A stretch of 64,000 nt of DNA from Chitinophagales bacterium (GCA_041392475.1 JAWKLZ010000002.1:2352667-2416666); one strand, 5' to 3'. Numbered from the stretch's first letter, positions 17,931 through 26,717 are shown. Program-made: numbers and translations. The notes: a model not told the origin generated them from the sequence alone.

Positions 17931-18118
17931 TTTTGGACGGAGGTTTTGGGGAAGAGTCACATTTTTTTGTAATACTACCCGAAGTTTAAATTGTTTTTTT
18001 CAAGGAATTGAAAAACAGTTTGCTGAACAATTAATTTTATGCTATTTGACAAGTCACAATTGTTATTGAAGTGGATTATTAGCGTAATGTGATTAAAAAA
18101 TGGCTCACTTTAGGACAT

Positions 18119-18331
18119 AAAAAAAGGTAGGACAAGCTATAAATAGCTAATGACCTACCCTCAAAAATCTTTAAATCACTACACTCAACTCGACATATAA
18201 GACGCAACTCATTTATTGAAGTCACTACTTATAATCACTTTTTTTCAAAAAAGTAGAAAAAATATGTCAAATTGAATAAGTCATTGAAGATTAGATGTTT
18301 GAATTTTTTATTGAATTGGTTTTTGTGTTCG
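18119..18331 (-). ncRNA. Terminator-ended repeat element A2 with its own promoter (possible small RNA, about 210 nt)
   Basis: A TAACTTTG promoter box at 18344-18337 (minus strand) would start an RNA near 18331. The RNA would run through GTCGAGTTGAGTGTAGTGAT (from about 18195) and AAAGATTTTTGAGGG into a hairpin (GGTAGG at 18159-18154 pairing with CCTACC at 18131-18126, plus an inner AGCTA/TAGCT stem), ending in seven U at 18125-18119. No open frame of length fits this interval. The block before the hairpin is shared with A1. Known RNA families were not recognised. It lies directly behind the ArsR-like gene, so an extended 3' UTR with its own promoter is an alternative. Confidence 0.5.
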
Positions 18332-18336
18332 GGCTG

Positions 18337-18344
18337 CAAAGTTA
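18337..18344 (-). promoter_or_regulatory. Bacteroidota -7 box in front of element A2
   Basis: TAACTTTG followed by CAGCCC on the minus strand matches TAnnTTTG exactly. At the 19-base spacing the -33 triplet is TCG, one mismatch from TTG. No protein gene lies downstream on this strand before the A2 terminator. Confidence 0.5.
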
Positions 18345-18392
18345 AAAGAAAACGTTTTTATTACGAATTTGTTGATAAATTTTTTATTTTTT

Positions 18393-18713
18393 TTAGCCCA
18401 TGTTACAATTACAACGCTCTAAACAGCTGAATATTTTGGTGATTTCTGTTTCTTTGATCATATAATACACACTTTTGCCTTCTCTTTTTGCCTTTAACAT
18501 TCCTTTCAATTTCATGCTTGCAAGGTGATGAGAAGTAAGTGACTGTTCTGTTCCCAATTTATCACAAATTTCTCCAACTGACAGTTTTTTGTATTGATCC
18601 AGAACTTTTACCACACCCAAACGAATAGGATGGGCTACGGTTTTAAGAATAAAAGCCATGCGTTCGAGTTTCTTCACTTCAATGCACGTCGTATCTGTAT
18701 TTATTTGTGTCAC
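18393..18713 (-). CDS. ArsR/SmtB-family winged-helix regulator
   Basis: The 106-residue protein is a compact winged helix-turn-helix of the ArsR type. LKTVAHPIRLGVVKVL is the first helix, LSVGEICDKLGTEQSLTSHH with LASMKLKGML is the recognition region, and KREGKSVYYMIKE is the beta wing. Cysteines at about position 10 (TTCIEVKK) and in the C-terminal CLERCNCNMG could bind a metal, but the classic ELCVCDL site is absent (here GEICDKL). It starts 79 bases after crtB on the same strand, so it may be the last gene of a crtI-crtB-regulator operon. It could control that operon or respond to metal. The signal is unknown. Confidence 0.85.
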   Translation of the reverse strand: MTQINTDTTCIEVKKLERMAFILKTVAHPIRLGVVKVLDQYKKLSVGEICDKLGTEQSLTSHHLASMKLKGMLKAKREGKSVYYMIKETEITKIFSCLERCNCNMG

Positions 18714-18792
18714 AGTGTTTGGTTTAGTATTTTACTTATTGTTAGTTCAACACACGGCATAGAAATTATGTTCAGAAAAAACGAGATTTTAC

Positions 18793-19629
18793 TTACATCG
18801 CATTGGCATAATTCCTGAGAGCAGATTTGAACAAGATAAAAGCTTTGGTTGGGTTCGGAATACGAAGCCTTTCTTGTTTGATAACCTCGGGAGGCGTATT
18901 TTTTATTTTCACAAACAACGCTTTGTAATAACGATAAGCCAGATATACACCAAATCTTGCACTTTTGGGTAGGGCTAAAATGCCTTTGTAAGCCGCTTCA
19001 AAATCTGCTTCAATGTCTGCTTCGATGCTTTTTTTGGCACTTACTTGAAAGTTAGTGAAATCTACATTTGGAAAATAAACCCGACCGAGGTTTTGAAAAT
19101 CATTTCGCATATCTCTCAAAAAGTTCACCTTCTGAAAAGCAGAACCCAATCTTTGGGCAGAGTCCTTCAATTGATTATATTGGATTTCATTCCCTTCACA
19201 AAATACCCTCAGACACATCAAACCTACTACTTCCGCTGAACCATATATATAGTGGTTGTAATCAATTGAGGTATAATCGGATTGATTTAAATCCATCTCC
19301 ATACTATTGAAGAATGCTTCAATGAGTTCTTTTTCAATATAGTATTGATTGACGATAATTTGATACGCATGAATTACAGGATTGGTACTGATACCTCTTT
19401 CAATTGCCGTATAAGTATCTGCCTTAAATTCTTGAAGTAGTGTTGCCTTATCATAGTCATGGAACGTATCTACAATTTCGTCGGCATAACGTACAAAGGC
19501 ATAGATACCATAAATAGCATCATGCAATTTGCTGTCGAGTGCTTTAATACCCAGCGTAAAAGAAGTGCTGTAGGCCTGTGTAATCAAGCGGCTGCATTGA
19601 AAGGTAGTATCATGATATAGAGTCAGCAT
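18793..19629 (-). CDS. crtB: Phytoene/squalene synthase family protein (CrtB-like)
   Basis: The 278-residue product is an all-helical prenyl-condensing enzyme. The first aspartate-rich motif is YADEIVDTF and the second is FLRDMRND, and both bind diphosphate-Mg. QAYSTSFTLGIKAL at the N-terminus matches phytoene synthases. The enzyme joins two geranylgeranyl diphosphates to phytoene. The start was placed at the ATG at 19627-19629 (MLTLYHDTTFQCS), since the longer frame reads back into crtI. It begins 7 bases after the crtI stop, so the two are co-transcribed and probably translationally coupled. This is the usual pair for carotenoid synthesis in Bacteroidota. No cyclase or hydroxylase is in the window. 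Confidence 0.92.
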   Translation of the reverse strand: MLTLYHDTTFQCSRLITQAYSTSFTLGIKALDSKLHDAIYGIYAFVRYADEIVDTFHDYDKATLLQEFKADTYTAIERGISTNPVIHAYQIIVNQYYIEKELIEAFFNSMEMDLNQSDYTSIDYNHYIYGSAEVVGLMCLRVFCEGNEIQYNQLKDSAQRLGSAFQKVNFLRDMRNDFQNLGRVYFPNVDFTNFQVSAKKSIEADIEADFEAAYKGILALPKSARFGVYLAYRYYKALFVKIKNTPPEVIKQERLRIPNPTKAFILFKSALRNYANAM

Positions 19630-19636
19630 AATGGGA

Positions 19637-21115
19637 TTATTTTTTTCCAAATTCTTTGAATACTTCGTTGGCAACAACTCTCCCTGATATGATTGAGGGA
19701 GGAACTCCAGGTCCAGGAACGGTGAGCTGACCTGTATAATACAGATTGTCAACTTTTTTGCTTTTTAAAGAAGGCTTAAATATAGCCGTTTGTCGAAGCG
19801 TATTGGCCAAGCCATAAGCATTGCCTTTGTAAGCGTTGTAACGTTCTTTAAAATCTTTGTGGGCAAAGCTACGTTTATAAACAACATGAGGGCGAATAGG
19901 TTGCCCCGTTAGTTCCTCCAGTCGTTTCATGATACGTTCATAGTAATCGTTACGAATGGATTCATTGTCTTCTAAATCAGGAGCTACGGGTATCAGCACA
20001 AACAAGTTTTCACACCCCTTTGGCGCAACAGTTTTATCTGTGACCGAAGGAGCGCAAACATAAAACAAAGGTTGGGTGGGCCACTTCGGGCTTTCGTAAA
20101 TCTCTTTACCAAAAAGCTCAAATGACTGGTCAAAAAACAAGTTGTGGTGTGTTAGGTTCTTCAATCGCTTATTGATGCCTAAGTAAAAAATCAAAGAAGA
20201 AGGCGCCAATACCCGTTTGTCCCAATAAGTTTCGGTGTAGGTTCTAAAGCTGGGGGCAATCAATTGCTGCTCTACATGGTGGTAGTCTGCTGCTGCAACT
20301 ACTATATCTGTGTGAAATGTGTGTGAATCGGTAACTACTTTTTGAGCAGTTCTTTTTTCGATGTCTATACGAGTGACATTTTGGTTGTATAAAATTTTCA
20401 CCCCCAAACTTTCCGCTACTTTCACCATTGCTTCAATGATTTTGTACATGCCGCCCATTGGATACCAAGTGCCCAGAACCAAATCGGCATAATTCATCAA
20501 ACTATACAATGCAGGGGTATTTTCGGGAAGCGCACCCAGAAAATAAACAGGAAACTCCAAGATTTTCCTGATTTTATCGTTTTTGAAGAGTTGGTGAACT
20601 TGCTTGCGAACTGAGCTGAACAATTGCATTTTGAAGAGTCCTGTGAGAAGGCGCATATCTGCAAATTCAAATACAGAACGAGACGGCTTATAAACCAAAT
20701 CATTGACGCCTACTTCGTATTTGTATTTGGCTTCTTCCAAAAATTTTTTCAGATTCGTACTACTGCCTGGCTCTAAATATTCAAAAAGTTGGTAGAGTTG
20801 TTCTTGATTTGCAGGAATTTGAAGCGTATCGTTTTTGTTGAAAAAAACAGTATAAGCAGGGTCTAATTGTATTAAGTTATAGAAATCAGATGTTTGACAT
20901 TCGAATTGTTGAAAGAAATCTTCAAAAACGTTGGGCATCCAATACCAACTTGGCCCCATATCGAAAGTAAATCCTTGTGCCTCAAATTGAGATGCACGCC
21001 CCCCTGCTGACTCATTTTTTTCTAAAATGGTCACTTCGAAACCCTTTTGCGCCAGAGAACATGCAGCAGATAGTCCTGCAAAACCCGAACCAATGATAAT
21101 TACTTTTTTACTCAT
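19637..21115 (-). CDS. crtI: Phytoene desaturase (CrtI family)
   Basis: The 492-residue flavoprotein starts MSKKVIIIGSGFAGLSAAC, the FAD-binding GxGxxG fold, followed by LEKNESAGGRA. It ends with NLYYTGQLTVPGPGVPPSII and SGRVVANEV, the conserved C-terminal FAD segment of CrtI desaturases. It converts phytoene to lycopene or a related polyene at the membrane. The internal stretch FTFDMGPSWYWMPN is also typical. The ATG at 21113-21115 was chosen; the frame is open 24 codons further but reads as low-complexity upstream sequence. It is the first gene of the crt operon, divergent from the Fur-family gene with a 193-bp shared upstream region. Confidence 0.93.
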   Translation of the reverse strand: MSKKVIIIGSGFAGLSAACSLAQKGFEVTILEKNESAGGRASQFEAQGFTFDMGPSWYWMPNVFEDFFQQFECQTSDFYNLIQLDPAYTVFFNKNDTLQIPANQEQLYQLFEYLEPGSSTNLKKFLEEAKYKYEVGVNDLVYKPSRSVFEFADMRLLTGLFKMQLFSSVRKQVHQLFKNDKIRKILEFPVYFLGALPENTPALYSLMNYADLVLGTWYPMGGMYKIIEAMVKVAESLGVKILYNQNVTRIDIEKRTAQKVVTDSHTFHTDIVVAAADYHHVEQQLIAPSFRTYTETYWDKRVLAPSSLIFYLGINKRLKNLTHHNLFFDQSFELFGKEIYESPKWPTQPLFYVCAPSVTDKTVAPKGCENLFVLIPVAPDLEDNESIRNDYYERIMKRLEELTGQPIRPHVVYKRSFAHKDFKERYNAYKGNAYGLANTLRQTAIFKPSLKSKKVDNLYYTGQLTVPGPGVPPSIISGRVVANEVFKEFGKK

Positions 21116-21173
21116 ACTGAAAGACAACAGTAGTGTGGAGTTTTTGTTGAATAATATTACAAAAAAATTAAAC

Positions 21174-21181
21174 AAAAATAC
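21174..21181 (-). promoter_or_regulatory. Possible -7 box for the crt operon
   Basis: TATTTTTG on the minus strand matches TAnnTTTG about 58 bases before the crtI start. No TTG is seen at -33. It is one of two AT-rich candidates in the crtI/fur intergenic region. Confidence 0.3.
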
Positions 21182-21308
21182 AGTCAAAACTCATTCGCCT
21201 ATATTTTGTTTAAATGATAGTATTTAAATTTACGCTTTTTTTTTAGAATTGGATTGTCTATTGATTGTTTATAGTAGCGTTTTGTAAACCATAAAAGGAT
21301 TTTTTTTG

Positions 21309-21734
21309 ATGCAAGGGATAAAAATTTTGAAGGAAAACGGGCTTCGATTAACCAATTGCCGCAGTGCAATCATTGAGATATTTTGTGCTGCCAATGCTGC
21401 AATAGGTCATGCGGAATTGGAAGATGCTTTGCTCGAAGATGAATTTGATAGAGTAACTATTTACCGTACCATCAATACTTTTTTAGATAAAGGAATCATT
21501 CACAAGGTAATGGATGGATCTGGTATTGGTAAGTTTGCGCTTTGTTCTGCCAAATGTGATTCCCACCAACACCACGATGATCACATACATTTCAACTGTT
21601 TGGCATGTGGAAACACGACCTGCATGGAAGATTTATTGATTCCGAACATTCATCTACCAGAGGGATATAAAGTACAAGAAGCGAATTTACTCTTAAAAGG
21701 AATCTGCGCCAATTGCCAAGAGATTACCAACTAA
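21309..21734 (+). CDS. Fur-family transcriptional regulator
   Basis: The 141-residue protein has the Fur layout. The N-terminal winged helix is KENGLRLTNCRSAIIEIF with DRVTIYRTINTFLDKGIIHKV. The metal-binding dimerisation half contains HQHHDDHIHFNCLACGNTTC and ends in a CANC zinc pair, so both structural CxxC motifs and the His-rich site are present. The family includes iron (Fur), zinc (Zur), manganese and peroxide (PerR) sensors, and the sequence does not decide among them. The ATG at 21309 was preferred to a TTG at 21306. It is divergent from crtI and upstream of a lipoprotein and a copper ATPase, so a metal or redox role is plausible. Confidence 0.9.
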   Translation: MQGIKILKENGLRLTNCRSAIIEIFCAANAAIGHAELEDALLEDEFDRVTIYRTINTFLDKGIIHKVMDGSGIGKFALCSAKCDSHQHHDDHIHFNCLACGNTTCMEDLLIPNIHLPEGYKVQEANLLLKGICANCQEITN

Positions 21735-21742
21735 TTTTTTTC

Positions 21743-21772
21743 TTGTTAATTGAGGCGAATGTTTTACTTTTG
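21743..21772 (+). promoter_or_regulatory. Near-perfect Bacteroidota promoter of the lipoprotein gene
   Basis: TTG at 21743-21745, a 19-base spacer and TACTTTTG at 21765-21772 fit the TTG-N19-TAnnTTTG consensus at every position. The expected transcript start near 21778 is about 44 bases before the lipoprotein ATG. Confidence 0.75.
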
Positions 21773-21821
21773 ACGACTATTTAAAAAGTAGCTTCTATTT
21801 ATATTCAACAATCCCATAAAT

Positions 21822-22289
21822 ATGAAATACCTTGCATCTATCTTTCTGTGCGTTCTGTTTTTTGCAGTTACCACTGGTTGTCAATCAGACACATCTACCA
21901 AAACTTCAAAAGTTGCTTCCGCACCAGCTAAGGTGGACTCATCAGTATTTAAAAACCTCGCCAATATTTTGAGTCAATGCCAAAAAGTAGAATACGTTTT
22001 ATACGATTATGGTATCACCTTCGAAACAGAAAGCACAAACGAAATGCAGCGCTTCTTCAATTTCATCCAATTAGAAATTGCCAATACCAAAAATTGTCCT
22101 ACAAATTACGATGGGGGAGTAGTATTCAAAGACTTAGAAGGTGACATCAAGATGGCAATGGAACTGAATATTGTTCCTGAATGTAAACAAGTGGTTTTCA
22201 GTATTGACGGCAAAACCTACCACCAAGTTTTCAGCGACAAAGGCATAGAACTCTTCAAAGAAATCATCCGAATGAGGCAAGGAGGATAA
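21822..22289 (+). CDS. Small lipoprotein of unknown function
   Basis: The 155-residue product has a lipoprotein signal peptide ending AVTTGC (lipidated Cys20), then a Ser/Thr/Lys-rich linker to about residue 40 and a small alpha/beta domain. Three later cysteines (LSQCQKVEYV, TKNCPTNYDG, VPECKQVVF) could form a disulfide or a metal site. No known family was recognised. It has its own clear promoter directly behind the Fur-family gene and is followed by a copper ATPase. A metal-related role is only a guess from that position. Confidence 0.75.
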   Translation: MKYLASIFLCVLFFAVTTGCQSDTSTKTSKVASAPAKVDSSVFKNLANILSQCQKVEYVLYDYGITFETESTNEMQRFFNFIQLEIANTKNCPTNYDGGVVFKDLEGDIKMAMELNIVPECKQVVFSIDGKTYHQVFSDKGIELFKEIIRMRQGG

Positions 22290-22566
22290 GCTAGTTATTA
22301 GATAGATTAGTGACTGGCGATTAGTTTTGGTTCATATAGGTTTTTAGTGAAAGTACAAAGATTTCCGAAGTTTCCTTTTAAACAAAACATTGATTTTCAA
22401 ATATTATACGCCTATGAGAATAAACTACAAATGTGGTAATTATTTTAGTGAAAATCATTGATTACAAACCACCAAATTTTGCAACTTTTTTGAGGAAAAG
22501 CATACGTCCATTTTGTGATATAATTTGTTTTATGTTGGTCTTTTAGTAATGAGCAAAATATTTTAC

Positions 22567-24768
22567 ATGACAATCATTAATGAAACAAAACCAACACAGC
22601 AAGAAATCAAACTTCACATTGAAGGAATGAGCTGCACCAACTGTGCGTTGGGAATTTCTAAATACTTAGAAAAGAAAGGGTTTGAAGAAGTGAAGGTTAA
22701 TTTTTCGACAGGCATTGCACAAGTAAGTATTTTAGAAAATGCTCAGATTGAAGAAGCAAAGGAGAATATTGAAAAACTGGGCTATACAGTAGTTTCCATT
22801 GAAGGAAAAGATGGTATTTCAAATTCTATTCAAGTTTTGAATGATGCCACAGACCTATCTTCAACAGCGAATTTTTTTACTTCTTTTGCAGCATTGTTCA
22901 ACACCCGAAATTTATTCATCACCAGTGCTGTATTGAGTTTACCCTTGTTTTTGGGTATGTTTCTTCCTTTTGCCTTTTTACATAATCCTTACGTTCAGTT
23001 GGCATTAGCCACACCTGTATTCCTCATTGGCTGCGTTTATTTTGGGCGAAGTGCTTTTTACTCCATCCTTTCAGGTGTTCCAAACATGGATGTTTTGGTG
23101 ATATTGGGTGCAACTGCTGCGTTTGGTTTTAGTTTGGTGAGTATATTTAGCCAGACACTTGGAAAAGGACTTTATTTTGAGACATCTGCGATTATCATCA
23201 CCTTTGTTTTGCTCGGTAAATATATGGAAAACAGAGCCGTACAGCAGACAACAACTGCCATCAAAGAACTAACCAATCTACAAAAGGTCAAGGCAAAACG
23301 AATCATAGACATGGATGGTGAGGAAGTGATTGAACAAATTGAAGCAGATAAACTTCAAAAAGGGGACAAAGTATTGGTCAATACAGGCGACAATGTGCCT
23401 GCTGATGGCAAAATATTTTGGGGGGAAGCAGCCATAGATGAATCCATGATTTCGGGCGAAAGTTTGCCGATTGAAAAAATGATGGCAGACAAGGTAATCG
23501 GCGGTACTGTTTTGCAGCAAGGAAGCATAAAAGTAGAAGTCACAGCAGCAGGTAATCAAAGCACTTTGGCACAAATCATTGAGTTAGTGAAAGCAGCACA
23601 GGCAGATCAACCTCCTATTCAGCGATTGGCAGACCGAGTAAGTGCCGTATTTGTGCCAGTAGTTATTGCGCTTGCTTCGCTTACCTTTTTGGTTGCCTAT
23701 TTCGGTTTTCAACTATCTTTTTCCGTTGCGCTGATGAACAGCATTGCCGTTTTGGTGGTTGCTTGCCCGTGCGCAATGGGCTTGGCAACGCCTACTGCAA
23801 TGATGGTTGGAATGGGAGAAGTAGCCAAAAGTGGTATATTGATAAAAGGAGGGAGTACGATTGAAAAATTGGCGAACCTGCAACAAATGGTATTCGATAA
23901 AACGGGAACACTCACTACGGGACACTTCAAAATCAAACAGTTCGACAATCTAAGCGATAAGGAAGACAATGCATTAAAAGCGATTGTCCTAAGCCTCGAA
24001 AAACATTCTTCTCACCCAATCGCCTTATCCTTGACCGAAGCATTGAATGATGCACCCAAAAAACTGCTCATCAACATTCAAGAGGCAAAAGGACTGGGCA
24101 TGAGTGGACAAGATTTGGACGGTAATCGCTACGAATTGGGTGCATATAGAATGGCAAAGGAAACCACAAAAGACAATACACACCAGCTTTACTTATTGGA
24201 AAACAAAAAATTAGTTGCTACCATAGACATAGAAGATGAGCTAAAAGAAGAGGCGAAATCAGTTATTGAAGACTTGCTAAAAATGGGTATTCAGCCTATT
24301 CTATTGAGTGGGGATAGAGCACCTAAGGTGGATGAAGTAGCAGCTAAACTGGGGATTAGCGAAGTATATGCTGAAAAATTGCCTCAAGAAAAACTGGAGA
24401 TTGTGGGCAAGCTATCAAAGGAATCAAATGTAGCAATGATTGGGGATGGCATCAATGATGCACCTGCATTGGCAAAAGTGAGTGTAGGTATTTCGATGAG
24501 CAGTGCCACTCAAATAGCTATTCAATCGGCACAAGTAGTTTTGTTGAAAGGCAATCTAAATTTGCTAACCAAAACCATATATATCAGTCAGAAAATATTG
24601 AAGACCATCAAACAAAATCTTTTTTGGGCTTTTTTCTACAATGTGATGATGATTCCACTTGCTGCAATGGGTTGGTTGAATCCCATGTTAGCAGCGATGG
24701 CCATGTCTTTGTCGAGTATTATGGTGGTGGGCAACTCTCTTCGATTGAAGAGGATGCAAAATTCTTAG
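22567..24768 (+). CDS. copA: Copper-exporting P1B-type ATPase (CopA-like)
   Basis: The 733-residue protein has one N-terminal heavy-metal-associated domain (GMSCTNC near residue 22). A membrane part with eight expected helices follows, with the CPC metal-pathway motif VACPCAMGLATP near residue 400. The phosphorylation site DKTGTLT is near residue 443, and SSHPIA, GDRAPK and MIGDGINDAPAL complete the ATP-binding and hinge motifs. CPC together with the CxxC HMA domain marks Cu+ or Ag+ transport out of the cytoplasm. The start was put at the ATG at 22567 (MTIINETKPTQQ), since the upstream residues look like untranslated leader. No copper chaperone or CueR/CsoR gene is adjacent; the nearest metal regulator is the Fur-family gene. 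Confidence 0.93.
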   Translation: MTIINETKPTQQEIKLHIEGMSCTNCALGISKYLEKKGFEEVKVNFSTGIAQVSILENAQIEEAKENIEKLGYTVVSIEGKDGISNSIQVLNDATDLSSTANFFTSFAALFNTRNLFITSAVLSLPLFLGMFLPFAFLHNPYVQLALATPVFLIGCVYFGRSAFYSILSGVPNMDVLVILGATAAFGFSLVSIFSQTLGKGLYFETSAIIITFVLLGKYMENRAVQQTTTAIKELTNLQKVKAKRIIDMDGEEVIEQIEADKLQKGDKVLVNTGDNVPADGKIFWGEAAIDESMISGESLPIEKMMADKVIGGTVLQQGSIKVEVTAAGNQSTLAQIIELVKAAQADQPPIQRLADRVSAVFVPVVIALASLTFLVAYFGFQLSFSVALMNSIAVLVVACPCAMGLATPTAMMVGMGEVAKSGILIKGGSTIEKLANLQQMVFDKTGTLTTGHFKIKQFDNLSDKEDNALKAIVLSLEKHSSHPIALSLTEALNDAPKKLLINIQEAKGLGMSGQDLDGNRYELGAYRMAKETTKDNTHQLYLLENKKLVATIDIEDELKEEAKSVIEDLLKMGIQPILLSGDRAPKVDEVAAKLGISEVYAEKLPQEKLEIVGKLSKESNVAMIGDGINDAPALAKVSVGISMSSATQIAIQSAQVVLLKGNLNLLTKTIYISQKILKTIKQNLFWAFFYNVMMIPLAAMGWLNPMLAAMAMSLSSIMVVGNSLRLKRMQNS

Positions 24769-24931
24769 ATATATAGGAAGGGGAAATACCTTATGACCAA
24801 AGTGCTTAGAGTCCCAATTCTATGAATAATAGAAAAATAAGATTGAGGTATTGCTTTCCAAGACCCTTTAAAAAAGGATGAATTATTACTTTTTTACCAG
24901 TCATTGTGACTAAAGTTGGTTTCGATTTTGT

Positions 24932-24939
24932 TATTTTTG
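24932..24939 (+). promoter_or_regulatory. -7 box almost abutting the DUF4271 start codon
   Basis: TATTTTTG is followed by CAGA and then GTG at 24944. A transcript starting 5-7 bases after the box would begin at or next to this GTG, leaving no leader. Confidence 0.5.
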
Positions 24940-24943
24940 CAGA

Positions 24944-25825
24944 GTGCGGGTATTTTATATAATAATCGGTATTTTCTTTTTCGGAACACGACTCCAAGAA
25001 CAGGTAGATACATTACCTCCTGATACTATTCTTTTAGAAGACTCAAGTAGGGTCATAAAAGATAGTACACAAACTTTATTACCTTCCATTTACGATACCT
25101 TATTACGTATTACGCTTGCCGACTTGCCCCTCGATAGTGTAGAACAGGTGTATGATATCCAGCCGCTTAGAAAAAAAGAAAACAAACAATTTCCATTTTA
25201 CTCCTTGTTATTTATCGTGGGAATATTTGGTTATGTACGCTTCAATTTTTTCTCCTATTTGAATGCTGTAAAACAATCTTTCTTCAATATCAATTTGATG
25301 CAGCAATTTTTTGAAGAACACGTTTACAGTGTTTCACCTGCCAGTTTTTTCCTCAATTTGAACACTATTTTAACTTATAGCCTATTGACTTTTTTGTCAC
25401 TACGCTACTTTGGTAAAATGCAGCATCTGGATGATATAAGCTTGGCAGTCATTATTTTAATTGCGGTTTCGGTACTTGGACTATTTCGATATTGGGCTTA
25501 TCGAATTATAGCATATATTTTGCCAATAGAAAAAACACTGCTTTTCTATTTGTTCAATATAAGAATTGTCAATTATGTACTAGGTGTTGTATTGATTCCT
25601 TTGTTGTTGATTTTTGCTTTTGCAGATAACATATATATGCAAGGAACGATTTGGGTGATATTTATCGTGTTTATGTCTTTTACCATGTATCGTTGTTACA
25701 GAGGCTTATTGATAGGAGAAGAGGTAATGATATTGAATAAATTTCATTTTTTTGTTTACCTTTGCACCTTCGAAATAGCACCTATACTTATTCTATATAA
25801 AATAATCAAGATATTACTTATTTAA
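24944..25825 (+). CDS. DUF4271 integral membrane protein
   Basis: The 293-residue frame begins with a hydrophobic stretch (residues 3-14), then a polar region with a Pro/Asp/Ser composition and about six membrane segments from residue 85 onward (for example FYSLLFIVGIFGYVRF and ISLAVIILIAVSVLGLFRYW), ending EIAPILILYKIIKILLI. This is the DUF4271 family, usually found directly upstream of a uroporphyrinogen-III synthase gene in Bacteroidota, as here. Its function is not known. The only start that keeps the signal-like N-terminus is the GTG at 24944, which sits about 5 bases after a -7 box and so may be leaderless. If it is not used, the next in-frame start would lie well inside. Confidence 0.8.
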   Translation: MRVFYIIIGIFFFGTRLQEQVDTLPPDTILLEDSSRVIKDSTQTLLPSIYDTLLRITLADLPLDSVEQVYDIQPLRKKENKQFPFYSLLFIVGIFGYVRFNFFSYLNAVKQSFFNINLMQQFFEEHVYSVSPASFFLNLNTILTYSLLTFLSLRYFGKMQHLDDISLAVIILIAVSVLGLFRYWAYRIIAYILPIEKTLLFYLFNIRIVNYVLGVVLIPLLLIFAFADNIYMQGTIWVIFIVFMSFTMYRCYRGLLIGEEVMILNKFHFFVYLCTFEIAPILILYKIIKILLI

Positions 25826-25842
25826 AGGTAATTTTAATTAAA

Positions 25843-25850
25843 TATATTTG
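25843..25850 (+). promoter_or_regulatory. -7 box for hemD
   Basis: TATATTTG matches TAnnTTTG ten bases before the ATG at 25860. hemD may therefore have its own promoter as well as readthrough from DUF4271. The box overlaps the TTG at 25848, which argues against that codon as the start. Confidence 0.45.
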
Positions 25851-25859
25851 CCTAAAATT

Positions 25860-26642
25860 ATGAGTGCATCAATGGATGGAGATACGCTACGCAACAAGGT
25901 TAGTTCCATACTTATTTCGCAACCTGAACCAAAGTCGGATAAATCCCCTTACTACAGCCTAGCTGAAAAGTATGGGATTCAGGTTGATTTTCGCCCTTTT
26001 ATTGAGGTAGAAGGGATCAGTGGAAAGGAGTTTAGAAAGTACAGAGTGAATCCTACGGAGTACACCTCGGTCATTTTCACAAGTCGAAATGCCATCAGTC
26101 ATTTTTTCAAATTGTGTGATGAAACAAGGAACAAAATGTCTCAAGAAACAAAATACTTCTGTGCATCAGAGGCGATTGCCTTGTATTTGCAGAAATTTAT
26201 TTTGTATCGGAAACGAAAAGTGTTCTTTCCCAAGACAGGTAGGCAGATGGCACTGAAAGACATCTTGAAAAAACACCGTGCGAAAGAGAATTTTTTACTC
26301 CCTTGCTCCGAAAACCGAAAAGACGACCTTCCTACTTTTTTGAAGGATAACACATTTAAGTATGCTGAAATTCCTATTTACCGAACAGTTGCCAGTGATT
26401 TGTCAGATTTGGAAGATATTTACTACGATATGATTGTGTTTTTCAGTCCTTTAGGAGTGAAATCTCTTTATACCAACTTCCCTGACTTCAAGCAGAACAA
26501 GACAAGAATCGCCGCCTTTGGTCCTACTACTGCCAAAACGGTGGAGGATTATGAACTTCGATTGGATGTGAAAGCACCCGCTCCTGGTATATCGTCTATG
26601 ACGATGGCAATCGAAAAGTACTTGAAAGAAGCTGGTCAGTAA
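25860..26642 (+). CDS. hemD: Uroporphyrinogen-III synthase family protein (HemD)
   Basis: The 260-residue product has the two-lobed HemD pattern. The first lobe starts with SILISQPEPKSDKSPYYSLA and contains VIFTSRNAISHFF. The second contains FLLPCSENRKDDLPTFL, IPIYRTV, VFFSPLGVKSLY and the conserved IAAFGPTTAKTVEDYEL near the end. HemD closes hydroxymethylbilane to uroporphyrinogen III in the haem pathway. HemD sequences are very divergent, but the TSRNA, FSPLGVKS and FGPTTA motifs together are convincing. The ATG at 25860 was chosen because the upstream TTG lies inside a promoter box. No other haem gene is nearby, so the pathway is scattered. A strong terminator follows. Confidence 0.88.
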   Translation: MSASMDGDTLRNKVSSILISQPEPKSDKSPYYSLAEKYGIQVDFRPFIEVEGISGKEFRKYRVNPTEYTSVIFTSRNAISHFFKLCDETRNKMSQETKYFCASEAIALYLQKFILYRKRKVFFPKTGRQMALKDILKKHRAKENFLLPCSENRKDDLPTFLKDNTFKYAEIPIYRTVASDLSDLEDIYYDMIVFFSPLGVKSLYTNFPDFKQNKTRIAAFGPTTAKTVEDYELRLDVKAPAPGISSMTMAIEKYLKEAGQ

Positions 26643-26680
26643 GGACTACACTGAATATTAAATGAAATGACGTTGAATAG

Positions 26681-26717
26681 AATAGCCTGCAATGGAGAAC
26701 ATTGCGGGCTATTTTTT
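26681..26717 (+). terminator. Intrinsic terminator after hemD
   Basis: AATAGCCTGCAATG (26681-26694) pairs with CATTGCGGGCTATT (26700-26713) around a 5-base loop and runs into a seven-T tract. The single non-Watson-Crick pair is U.G on the plus-strand RNA, matching transcription from hemD. It overlaps a spurious upstream ATG (26692) of the methyltransferase frame. Confidence 0.85.
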
